The notes: a model not told the origin generated them from the sequence alone. A stretch of 36,873 bases of DNA from Frigoribacterium faeni (GCF_007988805.1 NZ_BJUV01000029.1:1-36873); one strand, 5' to 3'. Counted from the stretch's first letter, positions 24,748 through 33,808 are shown. Numbers and translations are program-made.

Positions 24748-24753
24748 ACTGTA
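24748..24753 (-). promoter_or_regulatory. Leaderless-type -10 (TACAGT) for the GT2 operon
   Basis: On the minus strand TACAGT ends 7 nt before the ATG at 24740. The intervening CGGGAGG abuts the ATG, too close for a normal Shine-Dalgarno. Confidence 0.5.
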
Positions 24754-24837
24754 CGGACGCGCCGCCATGAAGGTGATGGGAGCCCTCGAAGTGGGGCGGT
24801 CCCGGTGGACGAGCCGCGCCTCCCCGCGTCCGTCCGC

Positions 24838-25938
24838 TCAGCCGGTGACGGCGGCGCGCAGCGGGGCGGTCGCGAACTCGCGCATGCCCTGCTCGAACGT
24901 CACGCCCGGCTCCCAGTCCAGCTCGTCGCGCAGGCGGGCCGACGAGGCCGTCACATGGCGGACGTCGCCGGCGCGGTACTCGCCGGTGACGACGGGCTCG
25001 GGACCGCCGGCCTCGCGAGCCAGGGCGGCGGCCATCTCGCCGATGGTGTGGACGGCGCCGCTGCCGACGTTGAAGGCGCGGAACGTGTCGGGCTGCTGCT
25101 CGGCCGTCCACTCGAGCGCGGCGAGGTTGGCCGACGCGATGTCGCGCACATGGACGAAGTCGCGCCGCTGCGCGCCGTCCTCGAAGACGCGGGGGGCCTC
25201 GCCCCGTTCGAGCGCCGAGCGGAACAACGAGGCGACCCCGGCGTAGGGGGTGTTCTGCGGCATGCCCGGTCCGTACACGTTGTGATAGCGCAGGGCCGCG
25301 GCGCGACCCCCGGTGCTGCGGGCCCACGAGGTGGACAGGTGCTCCTGGGTCAGCTTCGTGATCGCGTAGACGTTGCGGGGGTCGAGAGGGGCGTCCTCGG
25401 CGATCAGCTGCGGCTCGAGCAGATCGCCCGACTCGTCGCGCGGGTCGAAGACGCCGGCGTCGAGGTCCGCGATGCGGCGCGGCGCGGGGCGCTCGGTGCT
25501 GCCGTCGCGGGTGCGGTAGCTGCCCTCGCCGTAGACGACCATCGACGACGCGACGACCAGCCGGTCGATGCCCGCTCGATCCATCGCGGCGAGCACGACG
25601 GCGGTGCCGAGCTCGTTCGACGACACGTAGTCGGGGGCGTCCTGGAAGTCGACGCCGAGGCCGACCTTCGCCGCCTGATGGCAGACGGCGTCGACTCCGA
25701 TCAGCGCGGCGTCGACGACGTCGGCGTCGCGCACGTCGCCGTGCACGAAGTCGACCCGCTCGTCGAGGGCGGGGGCGCCGCCGTGCACGTCGGCGCGCAG
25801 CGAGTCGAGCACCCGCACGCGCCACCCGCGCCCGAGGGCCTGCTCGACGACGGCCGAGCCGATGAACCCGGCACCACCGGTGACCAGCAGCAGGCCGGGG
25901 AGGCGCGCCGCGGCCCCGTCGGCGCCCGTGTCGGTCAC
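24838..25938 (-). CDS. NAD-dependent nucleotide-sugar epimerase/dehydratase
   Basis: A 366-residue extended short-chain dehydrogenase. LLVTGGAGFIGSAVVEQAL is the GxxGxxG nucleotide-binding motif, VVASSMVVYGEG supplies the catalytic Ser/Thr position, and YAITK is the YxxxK catalytic pair. LRYHNVYGPGMPQNTPYAGV and FNVGSGAVHTIGEM are substrate-domain blocks. It would interconvert a nucleotide-activated sugar; whether it is a 4-epimerase or a dehydratase cannot be told. An insertion near residues 150-180 (GSYRTRDGSTERP, PRDESGDLLEPQ) is longer than in GalE. The GTG start overlaps the MTA phosphorylase stop (GTGA). The N-terminal 13 residues are low-complexity and include a partial repeat motif. 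Confidence 0.85.
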   Translation of the reverse strand: MTDTGADGAAARLPGLLLVTGGAGFIGSAVVEQALGRGWRVRVLDSLRADVHGGAPALDERVDFVHGDVRDADVVDAALIGVDAVCHQAAKVGLGVDFQDAPDYVSSNELGTAVVLAAMDRAGIDRLVVASSMVVYGEGSYRTRDGSTERPAPRRIADLDAGVFDPRDESGDLLEPQLIAEDAPLDPRNVYAITKLTQEHLSTSWARSTGGRAAALRYHNVYGPGMPQNTPYAGVASLFRSALERGEAPRVFEDGAQRRDFVHVRDIASANLAALEWTAEQQPDTFRAFNVGSGAVHTIGEMAAALAREAGGPEPVVTGEYRAGDVRHVTASSARLRDELDWEPGVTFEQGMREFATAPLRAAVTG

Positions 25939-26813
25939 AGCGCGGTCCGTCGTGCCGCGACGGGGCGGGCCAGCACTGCGGCGACGGCGTCGGCGGGGAT
26001 GAGCTCGCGCGGCTCGTAGTCGGCGGGCAGCGCCGCCACGATCGACTCGATGGCCGCGACGATGCGGGGCTGGGCGGCCGCGAGGCGGTCCATCACCAGC
26101 TGGTGGCTGACGGCGTCGTCGTCCGGACCCTCCTCGGGCGAGATGCCCGCGTCGCTGTCCGTCACGAACGAGATGTTGACGGCGCCCATGCCGAGCTCGA
26201 GGGTCAGGGGCACCTCGGGATACATCGTCATGTTGATGGTGTGGGCCCCGGCGGCGCGGAACCAGAGCGATTCGGCCCGGGTGGAGAAGCGCGGCCCCTG
26301 GATCACGACGCAGGTGCCGGTCTCGGCGAACGGCTCGCCCTGCGCCCGGAGCGCCTCGACGGCCGCGGCCCGGAGGGTGGGGTCGAACGGGTCGGCGGCC
26401 ACGAGGTGCTGCACCGACCCCTCCACGTCGTAGAACGTGTCGGGGCGGCCCCACGTGCGGTCGATGAACTGGTCGGTGACGACCATGGTCCCCGGCGGGT
26501 ACTCGGGGCTGACGCCGCCCACGGCCGACGACGAGACGATCGCCTTCGCCCCGAGCGAGGCGAGCGCCCAGACGTTCGCCCGGAAGTCGATGCGATGCGG
26601 CGGCACCGAGTGGCCCGCGCCGTGGCGGGTGAGGAACGCGACGCGCTTGCCGCCGAGCTCGCCCACGGTGACCTCGCTCGAGGTCGGCCCGTACGGCGTC
26701 GCGACGGTGTGGCTCGTCGCCGTGCCCGGCGCGAACAGGGAGTAGAGGCCGGAGCCGCCGATGACGGCGACGTCGACGCGGGGCGGGGACGAGGAGGCGG
26801 TGGTGTCGGTCAC
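25935..26813 (-). CDS. mtnP: S-methyl-5'-thioadenosine phosphorylase family protein
   Basis: A 292-residue nucleoside phosphorylase-fold enzyme. AVIGGSGLYSLFAPG, LTRHGAGHSVPPHRIDFRAN, SSAVGGVSPEYPPG, VIQGPRFSTRAES and NMTMYPEVPLTLELG are the MtnP/PNP blocks with phosphate and purine contacts. It would split methylthioadenosine (or a related 5'-modified nucleoside) into adenine and the sugar phosphate. Presence of SxxG, HGxxH and the acidic residue after NISFVTDSDAG fits the family. The start is GTG 26813, preceded by TAGCGT at 7 nt, and the gene is divergent from moeA with 38 bp between starts. It is first of a unit with the epimerase, an uncommon context for mtnP. Confidence 0.88.
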   Translation of the reverse strand: MTDTTASSSPPRVDVAVIGGSGLYSLFAPGTATSHTVATPYGPTSSEVTVGELGGKRVAFLTRHGAGHSVPPHRIDFRANVWALASLGAKAIVSSSAVGGVSPEYPPGTMVVTDQFIDRTWGRPDTFYDVEGSVQHLVAADPFDPTLRAAAVEALRAQGEPFAETGTCVVIQGPRFSTRAESLWFRAAGAHTINMTMYPEVPLTLELGMGAVNISFVTDSDAGISPEEGPDDDAVSHQLVMDRLAAAQPRIVAAIESIVAALPADYEPRELIPADAVAAVLARPVAARRTAL

Positions 26814-26819
26814 CCCCGC

Positions 26820-26826
26820 TACGCTA
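26820..26826. promoter_or_regulatory. Overlapping divergent -10 hexamers for mtnP-epimerase and moeA operons
   Basis: Minus-strand TAGCGT (26826-26821) ends 7 nt before the mtnP GTG. Plus-strand TACGCT (26820-26825) lies 26 nt before the moeA GTG. The two hexamers overlap by 5 bp, so polymerase binding on one strand should exclude the other. Confidence 0.5.
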
Positions 26827-26840
26827 CTGGCGACAGCCCG

Positions 26841-26846
26841 AGAGGA
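26841..26846 (+). promoter_or_regulatory. Shine-Dalgarno (AGAGGA) deciding the moeA GTG start
   Basis: AGAGGA ends 5 nt before the GTG at 26852 and supports that start over internal codons. Confidence 0.55.
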
Positions 26847-26851
26847 ACCGC

Positions 26852-28102
26852 GTGCGCACCATCGACCAGCACCAGAACGACGTCGCCCAGCTGGTCCGAG
26901 CCGCTCTGGAGGCCCGTCCGATCGAACGCCTGGCCGTCGACCCGTCGAGCATCGCCGCCGCCCCCGATCGCTACCGGCGCCGGGAGCTCGCGGCCGACGT
27001 CCTCGCCCCCATCGACCTGCCGCCGTTCGCCAACTCGCAGATGGACGGCTTCGCGGTGTCGTCGCTCGATCTCGCCGACGCGGCCGTCTCGACGCTGCGC
27101 GTCGTCGCGCGCATCCCGGCCGGACGCGTCGGCGACGCCCTCCGACCGGGCACGGCCGCCCCGATCATGACCGGCGCCGCCGTGCCCGACGGTGCCGACG
27201 CCGTGATCCCGGTCGAGCAGGTCGACCCGCCGTCGTTCCCCGCCGAGGGCGCCGACGCGCGCGTGACGGTCCGGGGCCCCGTCGCCGCCGGCGCCTTCGT
27301 CCGCGCCGCGGGCACGGACGTCCCGCGGGGCAGCCTCCTGCTCGCGGCCGGCACCGTGCTCACCCCCGCGCGCTGGGGCGTCCTCGCCGCCGCGGGACTC
27401 GGCGAGGTGCCCGTCCGGCGCCGCCCGCGCCTCCTCCTCGTGTCGACCGGCGAGGAGCTCGCCGCCGCCGGCAGCGAGCTCGCCCCCGGGGCGATCCACG
27501 ACGCGAACGGGGCGGCGCTCGCCGCGGCCCTCGCCGACGTCGGCGTCGAGGTCGTCCCCGCGCGGGTCACCGACGACGCCGCGTCCCTGCTGGCGACGGT
27601 GGCCCGTCACGCCGACGACGTCGATCTGGTCGTCACGACCGGCGGCGTCAGCGCCGGGGCCTACGAGGTGGTCCGCGACGCCTTCGAGGCCTCCGGAGTC
27701 GTCTTCGAGTCGGTCGCGATGCAGCCCGGCGGTCCGCAGGGGCGGGGCACGCTGACGGTGCACGACCGGACGCTGCCCGCGGTGTGCTTCCCCGGCAACC
27801 CCGTCAGCGCGCTCGTGTCCTTCGAGGTCTTCCTGCGGCCGCTGCTGCAGGCCGCGACCGGGGTCGGCGCTGCGCGATCCGAACGGACGGCCGCGATGGC
27901 CGAGTCCGCCGACTCGCCGGTCGGCAAGCACCAGCTGCGTCGGGGTCGCCTCGACGTCGACGGTCGGGTCGCCTTCGTCGGCGGTCCGAGCTCGCACCTC
28001 CTGGCCAGTCACGCGAAGGCGACCGTGCTCGTCCACGTCCCGGTCGGAGTCGACCGGGTCGAAGACGGAGACGACGTCGTAGTGTGGGCCCTCGATGACT
28101 GA
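26852..28102 (+). CDS. moeA: Molybdopterin molybdotransferase
   Basis: A 416-residue MoeA, which inserts molybdate into adenylylated molybdopterin. [11 protein letters not shown] is the N-terminal signature, [25 protein letters not shown] follows, and [19 protein letters not shown] and [15 protein letters not shown] are the catalytic-domain blocks. It heads a four-gene Moco operon in which each gene overlaps the next: moeA/moaC by 8 nt, moaC/mogA by 4 nt and mogA/moaE by 8 nt. The GTG start has a Shine-Dalgarno sequence. The gene diverges from mtnP. Confidence 0.95.
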   Translation: MRTIDQHQNDVAQLVRAALEARPIERLAVDPSSIAAAPDRYRRRELAADVLAPIDLPPFANSQMDGFAVSSLDLADAAVSTLRVVARIPAGRVGDALRPGTAAPIMTGAAVPDGADAVIPVEQVDPPSFPAEGADARVTVRGPVAAGAFVRAAGTDVPRGSLLLAAGTVLTPARWGVLAAAGLGEVPVRRRPRLLLVSTGEELAAAGSELAPGAIHDANGAALAAALADVGVEVVPARVTDDAASLLATVARHADDVDLVVTTGGVSAGAYEVVRDAFEASGVVFESVAMQPGGPQGRGTLTVHDRTLPAVCFPGNPVSALVSFEVFLRPLLQAATGVGAARSERTAAMAESADSPVGKHQLRRGRLDVDGRVAFVGGPSSHLLASHAKATVLVHVPVGVDRVEDGDDVVVWALDD

Positions 28103-28595
28103 CCGCGACCTGCCCGACGACACCGCGCCTCCCGGGCTCACCCACGTCCGCGACGACGGCACGGCGCACATGGTCGACGTCACGGCGAAGGCCGAGACCA
28201 CCCGCGTCGCGACGGCCCAGGCGCGGCTGACCACCCGTGCCGACGTCGTCACCCGGCTCGCCGAGGGCAGCCTGCCCAAGGGCGAGGCGCTGGGCACGGC
28301 CCGCATCGCCGGCATCATGGGCGCGAAGCGGACCTCGTCGCTCATCCCGCTCTGCCACCCGCTGCCGATCGGGTCGATCACCGTCGACTTCGAGATCGGC
28401 GAGACCGACGTGACGGTGCTCGCCCGGGTCAAGACGCACGGCAGGACCGGCGTCGAGATGGAGGCGCTGACCGCCGCCAGCATCGCCGCCCTCACCCTCT
28501 ACGACATGATCAAGGCCGTCGACCCGCTCGCCGAGATCCACGACGTCCGCGTGCTCGCGAAGCAGGGCGGCAAGTCGGGGGACTGGTCGCGATGA
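28095..28595 (+). CDS. moaC: Cyclic pyranopterin monophosphate synthase
   Basis: A 166-residue MoaC, which converts 3',8-cyclo-GTP to cyclic pyranopterin monophosphate. [38 protein letters not shown] and [18 protein letters not shown] carry the active-site residues, and [11 protein letters not shown] is the C-terminal lysine motif. The first 20 residues ([14 protein letters not shown]) are non-conserved and include an in-frame ACCGCGCCTCCC repeat core (28122-28133). The start overlaps the end of moeA. Confidence 0.95.
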   Translation: MTDRDLPDDTAPPGLTHVRDDGTAHMVDVTAKAETTRVATAQARLTTRADVVTRLAEGSLPKGEALGTARIAGIMGAKRTSSLIPLCHPLPIGSITVDFEIGETDVTVLARVKTHGRTGVEMEALTAASIAALTLYDMIKAVDPLAEIHDVRVLAKQGGKSGDWSR

Positions 28596-29080
28596 CGACC
28601 CTCCCCGTCCGCCGCGCCGTCGTGATCGTCGCCTCGACCCGCGCCGCCGCCGGTCGGGCCGACGACCTGACCGGGCCCGTCATCCGCGAGTGGTTCGAGA
28701 AGCGCCTCTACGACGTCGCGCCGCCGGTCGTCGTGGCCGACGGCGAACCGGTCGGCCGGGCGCTCGCCGAGGCCCTGGCGTCGTCGCCCGACGTGATCGT
28801 CACCACGGGCGGAACGGGCGTCTCGCCCACCGACGCCACCCCCGAGCAGACGGCGCCGCTGCTCGACCGGCAGCTGCCGGGCGTCGCCGACGAGCTCCGC
28901 CGCCGCGGGGTCTCCGCCACGCCACTCGCGGTGCTCTCCCGCGGGGTCGCCGGCGTGGCCGGCCGCACCTTCGTCGTCAACCTGCCCGGGTCGCGCGGGG
29001 GAGTGCGCGACGGCCTCGTTGTGCTCGACGGCCTCGTCGACCACGTCATCGACCAGCTCGCCGGAGGCTCGCATGACTGA
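28592..29080 (+). CDS. mogA: Molybdopterin adenylyltransferase (MogA/MoaB type)
   Basis: A 162-residue MogA/MoaB-fold protein that adenylates molybdopterin before MoeA acts. [20 protein letters not shown] is the first motif, [18 protein letters not shown] is the MPT-binding TGGTG loop, and [17 protein letters not shown] is the C-terminal block. The start ATG overlaps the moaC stop by 4 nt. MogA and MoaB cannot be fully separated by sequence; the operon position with moeA favours adenylyltransferase activity. Confidence 0.92.
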   Translation: MTTLPVRRAVVIVASTRAAAGRADDLTGPVIREWFEKRLYDVAPPVVVADGEPVGRALAEALASSPDVIVTTGGTGVSPTDATPEQTAPLLDRQLPGVADELRRRGVSATPLAVLSRGVAGVAGRTFVVNLPGSRGGVRDGLVVLDGLVDHVIDQLAGGSHD

Positions 29081-29564
29081 CGCCGCCGCCGCTTCCCCTT
29101 CTGACGACTCTGCCGCCGCCGCTCCGGCTTCCCCTGCGGCCGACCGCGTGCTGCGGGCCCGGGTGGTCGACGCGCCCCTCTCGGTGGCCGACTGCTCCGC
29201 GCTCGTGGCGAGCCGCGCCTCCGGGGCGGTCGTGACCTTCGAGGGCGTGGTCCGCGACCACGACGACGGGCGCGGCGTCACGGCGCTGCACTACGAGGCG
29301 CACCCGAGCGCGACCGAGGTCATCCGCGAGGTCGCCCTCGCCGTGGCCGAGGCGCACCCGGCGGTCGCGATCGCCGTCGAGCACCGCTACGGCGACCTCG
29401 GCATCGGCGACGTCGCCCTGGCCTGCGCCGTCGCCTCGGCGCACCGGGCCGAGGCGTTCGCCGCCTGCTCGGCGCTCGTCGACGAGGTCAAGGCCCGCAC
29501 CCCCATCTGGAAGCGCCAGGAGTTCGCCGACGGCTCCGACGAGTGGACGGCGTCGCTCGGCTGA
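29073..29564 (+). CDS. moaE: Molybdopterin synthase catalytic subunit
   Basis: A 163-residue MoaE, which uses MoaD thiocarboxylate to put the dithiolene sulfurs on cyclic pyranopterin. GAVVTFEGVVRDHDDGR, LHYEAHPSA, VEHRYGDLGIGDVA and the C-terminal VKARTPIWKRQEF with the catalytic Lys are present. The first 28 residues are an Ala/Ser/Asp-rich leader that is not part of the family. The ATG at 29073 overlaps the mogA stop by 8 nt. It is the last gene of the operon, and its MoaD partner is encoded about 11 kb away in the same window. Confidence 0.94.
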   Translation: MTDAAAASPSDDSAAAAPASPAADRVLRARVVDAPLSVADCSALVASRASGAVVTFEGVVRDHDDGRGVTALHYEAHPSATEVIREVALAVAEAHPAVAIAVEHRYGDLGIGDVALACAVASAHRAEAFAACSALVDEVKARTPIWKRQEFADGSDEWTASLG

Positions 29565-29598
29565 CGCCCCCCACGTCGGTCGCCCAGCGCGAGCCGTC

Positions 29599-29604
29599 TA
29601 CGCT
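29599..29604 (+). promoter_or_regulatory. Leaderless-type -10 (TACGCT) for the ABC-F gene
   Basis: TACGCT ends 6 nt before the GTG at 29611, and no ribosome binding site fits. Confidence 0.5.
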
Positions 29605-29610
29605 TCTGGG

Positions 29611-31425
<1,815 letters not shown>

Positions 31426-31459
31426 TCCTCGGGGCGTCCGGCCGCGAGGTCGGGCCGCG

Positions 31460-31473
31460 CCGCGCCTCCTCGG
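31460..31473. repeat. Single CCGCGCCTCCTCGG repeat between the ABC-F and MarR genes
   Basis: The copy lies in the 80-bp gap between two converging genes, a likely shared termination zone. The gap is otherwise GC-rich with several short inverted words, and no clear T-tailed terminator is visible. Confidence 0.6.
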
Positions 31474-31505
31474 CGACCGGGCGCCGGCCGCCGGGGCTCG
31501 TCCGG

Positions 31506-32000
31506 TCAGCCGCCGAGGGTCAGGCTGAGCGTGCGGAGCAGGTCGGACAGCTGACGTCGATCGTCGACGTCGAGGTCGCTGAGCAGGGCGTCCTCAGCGG
31601 CCACGAGCCGCTCGATGGCGGCGTCGACTGCTCGGCGCCCCTCGGCGGTCATCGTGACGAGGATGCCCCGTCCGTCGTTCGGATCGGTGCGGCGCTCGAC
31701 GAGCCCCCGGGTGAGGAGGCGGTCGATGCGGTTGGTCATGGCGCCGCTCGAGACGAGGGTCTGCTGCAGCAGGGTCTTGGGGCTCAGCTGGTAGGGGTCG
31801 CCCGCGCGGCGCAGGGCGGAGAGCACGTCGAACTCCCACGACTCGAGGTCGCTGGCCTGGAACGCCTCGCGACGGGCCCGGTCGAGGTGCTTCGCGAGCC
31901 GGCCGACGCGCGACAGGACGTGCAGAGGCGCGAAGTCGAGGTCGGGCCGCTCGTGGCGCCACGCCTCGACGATCCGGTCGACCTCGTCCTGCTCGGGCAT
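31506..32000 (-). CDS. MarR family transcriptional regulator
   Basis: A 164-residue winged-helix regulator. LSPKTLLQQTLVSSGAMTNRIDRLL is the recognition-helix region, RGLVERRTDPNDGRGILVTMT is the beta-wing with the conserved D-x-R, and long helices for dimerisation lie at both ends. The effector is unknown. The start is ATG 32000, preceded on the minus strand by CATAAT at 6 nt. Longer readings would run through the tRNA-Gln gene and are rejected. It is divergent from the tRNA gene and converges with the ABC-F gene, a possible regulatory target though nothing shows it. Confidence 0.88.
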   Translation of the reverse strand: MPEQDEVDRIVEAWRHERPDLDFAPLHVLSRVGRLAKHLDRARREAFQASDLESWEFDVLSALRRAGDPYQLSPKTLLQQTLVSSGAMTNRIDRLLTRGLVERRTDPNDGRGILVTMTAEGRRAVDAAIERLVAAEDALLSDLDVDDRRQLSDLLRTLSLTLGG

Positions 32001-32006
32001 CTGACC

Positions 32007-32012
32007 ATTATG
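32007..32012 (-). promoter_or_regulatory. Leaderless-type -10 (CATAAT) for the MarR gene
   Basis: On the minus strand CATAAT ends 6 nt before the ATG at 32000. Confidence 0.4.
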
Positions 32013-32065
32013 ACGACCGGGCGGCGGGGACGGGTCTGGCAGACTGGTGGGGCGCGTGAGCGCGG

Positions 32066-32140
32066 TCCGCCATGGTGTAACGGCAGCACGACAGCCTTTG
32101 GAGCTGTTAGGTCCAGGTTCGAATCCTGGTGGCGGAGCCA
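32066..32140 (+). tRNA. tRNA-Gln (anticodon TTG), CCA encoded
   Basis: The acceptor stem TCCGCCA (32066-32072) pairs perfectly with TGGCGGA (32130-32136), the discriminator is G, and CCA is encoded at 32138-32140. The anticodon stem ACAGC/GCTGT encloses CTTTGGA with anticodon TTG at 32098-32100, reading CAA. The T-arm GGTTCGAATCC is standard. The gene precedes glmU-prs, a common actinobacterial order. Confidence 0.96.
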
Positions 32141-32213
32141 GAACGGTCGGTCTTCGCCTGGCGGATCGATAGTGTCGTCTCGCACGCGTCCGCGTGCTCA
32201 TCGGGGGGATGAC

Positions 32214-32369
32214 ATGGCGACCATCGAATTCGACGTCGGGGCGGCGGACCGGCCCGAGGCGGCGGGTTCGCCACGACGGGACAGGGGGGAGCGGATGACG
32301 GAGTACACGCCGCTCGGGTCGACCCTGCTCGAGCAGGGCCTCCTCGATTCGATGGGATCACAGTACTGA
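32214..32369 (+). CDS. Possible 51-residue small protein upstream of the lipoprotein gene
   Basis: A short frame with ATG at 32214, a purine-rich GGGGGGAT (32203-32210) before it and a TAGTGT hexamer at 32170-32175. It ends 2 nt before the lipoprotein ATG, which has no good ribosome binding site of its own, so the two could be translationally coupled. An internal ATG at 32295 would give a 24-residue peptide. No domain is recognised, and the frame may simply be a leader. Confidence 0.35.
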   Translation: MATIEFDVGAADRPEAAGSPRRDRGERMTEYTPLGSTLLEQGLLDSMGSQY

Positions 32370-32371
32370 CC

Positions 32372-32872
32372 ATGCCCCTGCCCAGAAGACGAACGGACCG
32401 GTCCGCCACACCGGTCGCGACCATGATCGTGGCCACCTTGATGCTCTCCGGGTGCAGCGCAGGAGAGGACACTGTGAACGCGAACGGCGCGAAGGACGCT
32501 GTCGTCACGATCGTCGACGACACGAGCGACGCCCTGGGCGGTGAGTGGGACGTCTACAGCGGCCCCGCCGTCGAGGGTTGCACGATGTCGGACGGAAGCG
32601 ACGGCGCCTCGTACTCGTACATCACGACGCTGAGACCCGGTGGCTCCGACCCGGAGGCCGACGTGGCCGCCGTGGACGGTCTCTGGCGAGATCGAGGCCT
32701 GACGACCGAGCGCTACGAGAGCGGAGGCGACGACCCCATCCTCGGAGTGCGCGGCGACGAGGAGGCGGCCGGCTCGCTCGACTTCCTGGCCGACGCTCGG
32801 ATGTACAGCGTCAGCGGGCTCTCGGCGTGCGTCGAGGGTGACGCCGCCCAGCTGCAGAACGACGGCGAGTAG
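32372..32872 (+). CDS. Putative lipoprotein of unknown function
   Basis: A 166-residue exported protein. A basic N-terminus (PRRRTDR) and a hydrophobic stretch lead to the lipobox LSGC with the lipidated Cys at residue 28. The mature part is acidic, with two further Cys (in EGCTMSDG and LSACVEGD) that might form a disulfide. It alternates polar and short hydrophobic stretches, like small extracytoplasmic beta-rich domains. I do not recognise a family. A decayed tandem copy follows directly, which supports this being a real gene. Its function is unknown. Confidence 0.72.
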   Translation: MPLPRRRTDRSATPVATMIVATLMLSGCSAGEDTVNANGAKDAVVTIVDDTSDALGGEWDVYSGPAVEGCTMSDGSDGASYSYITTLRPGGSDPEADVAAVDGLWRDRGLTTERYESGGDDPILGVRGDEEAAGSLDFLADARMYSVSGLSACVEGDAAQLQNDGE

Positions 32873-32887
32873 TCGGGGATCGACGGG

Positions 32888-33115
32888 TTGCGGTCTCACC
32901 CGGCGTCCGTGTCGTTGATGCTCTCCGGATGCGCAGGGGCGGACGCCGACAGGGGAGGGCGGCCTGTGGAGACGGACCAGGCGAAGGACGTGGCATCCGG
33001 GGTTCGGGGACGTCCATCGACTTCGTGGCCGACGAGCGCGGCTACAGCACCGACGCCCTGTCCCCGTGCACTCAGGTCGATCCCGTCGAGCTCGAGGAGC
33101 CGGGCGAGCAGACGC
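32888..33115 (+). pseudogene. Decayed tandem copy of the lipoprotein gene
   Basis: The lipobox region LMLSGCAGAD and QAKDV match the intact copy (LMLSGCSAGED, GAKDAV). The C-terminal part SIDFVADERGYSTDALSPC matches SLDFLADARMYSVSGLSAC, but in another frame. About 85 codons between them are missing, and a frameshift lies near 33000. Downstream, TGCGGTCTCACCCG and ATCGACGGG recur after both copies (32879-32902 and 33126-33164), marking the duplicated unit. This region fills most of the 328 bp between intact genes at 32873-33200. Confidence 0.7.
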
Positions 33116-33200
33116 GCGCACCGGACATCGACGGGCTCTCGTCGATAGCCTGCGGTCTCACCCGCCGGTCGCGCCGGCACCCCGACGACGAGGACCCGCC

Positions 33201-33689
33201 ATGTCGACCACCCGCACCCTCCCGCCTCTCGCCCGCGCCACGCTCCTCGGCCTCCTCAGCGGCTCGCGCTCCGCGACCCCGCTCGCCGTGCTCGCCCTGA
33301 ACCACCATGCCGAGGAGGCACGGGGCCCGTGGCAGCGCTGGCGCCTGTTCCGTTCACCCCTCGGCCGCCTGGCGTCCGTGGCCGCCGGAGCCGGCGAGCT
33401 CGTAGGCGACAAGCTGCCCGCGACGCCGAGCCGCGTCGGCCTGGGGCCTCTGTTCGGGCGCGCCGTCTCCGGTGCCGTCGCGGGGATCGCGATGAGCGGC
33501 ACGGGGCGGGGCGGCAGCCCGGTGGCCGGAGCCGTCGTCGGCGCCGCGGGCGCCGTCGCCGGGAGCTGGCTGTTCTACCTGGCGCGGAAGGCCGTCGTCG
33601 AGAAGAGCGGGCTGCCCGACCTCGCCGTGGCGCTCGTGGAGGACGCCGTCGCGGTCTCGGGCAGCGTCGCCGTCGTCCGCTCTCGCTGA
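33201..33689 (+). CDS. DUF4126-type membrane protein
   Basis: A 162-residue protein with about four hydrophobic or glycine-rich segments. [24 protein letters not shown] at the start and SRVGLGPLFGRAVSGAVAGIAM, GAVVGAAGAVAGSWLFYLARK in the middle fit the DUF4126 pattern. The function is unknown. The start at ATG 33201 precedes MSTTRTLPPL; a TAGCCT hexamer (33146-33151) upstream could be the -10. It is a single gene between the lipoprotein pseudogene and glmU. Confidence 0.7.
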   Translation: MSTTRTLPPLARATLLGLLSGSRSATPLAVLALNHHAEEARGPWQRWRLFRSPLGRLASVAAGAGELVGDKLPATPSRVGLGPLFGRAVSGAVAGIAMSGTGRGGSPVAGAVVGAAGAVAGSWLFYLARKAVVEKSGLPDLAVALVEDAVAVSGSVAVVRSR

Positions 33690-33739
33690 TCCCCGCACAG
33701 ACGCGCGGCTGTCCGCCTCCGCCACCGATCGGAGGAGGG

Positions 33740-33755
33740 GACCCGCGCCTCCTCG
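33740..33755. repeat. GACCCGCGCCTCCTCGG-type repeat copy upstream of glmU
   Basis: A single arm lies about 11 nt before a CAGAAT (33767-33772) that could be the glmU -10, so the copy covers the expected -35 area. Confidence 0.55.
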
Positions 33756-33798
33756 GCCGCCCATGACAGAATTCCAGATGATCACGCACCCCCTCACC

Positions 33799-33804
33799 AA
33801 GGAG
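33799..33804 (+). promoter_or_regulatory. Shine-Dalgarno (AAGGAG) for glmU
   Basis: AAGGAG ends 4 nt before the ATG at 33809 and confirms that start. Confidence 0.7.
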
Positions 33805-33808
33805 CACC

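Noticed and set aside
27421-27445. CGCGCCTCCTCCTCG in moeA as another repeat copy
   Set aside because: It encodes PRLLLVSTG, a conserved MoeA segment, so the match follows from codon use. The same applies to words in ispE (14271), glmU (34797), moaA (18710, 19131) and the cytochrome domain (21251).
14961-29580. Prophage, integrative element or CRISPR array as carrier of the Moco block
   Set aside because: No integrase, transposase, phage gene, attachment-site repeat at tRNA-Gln, or regularly spaced repeats were found on reading both strands.
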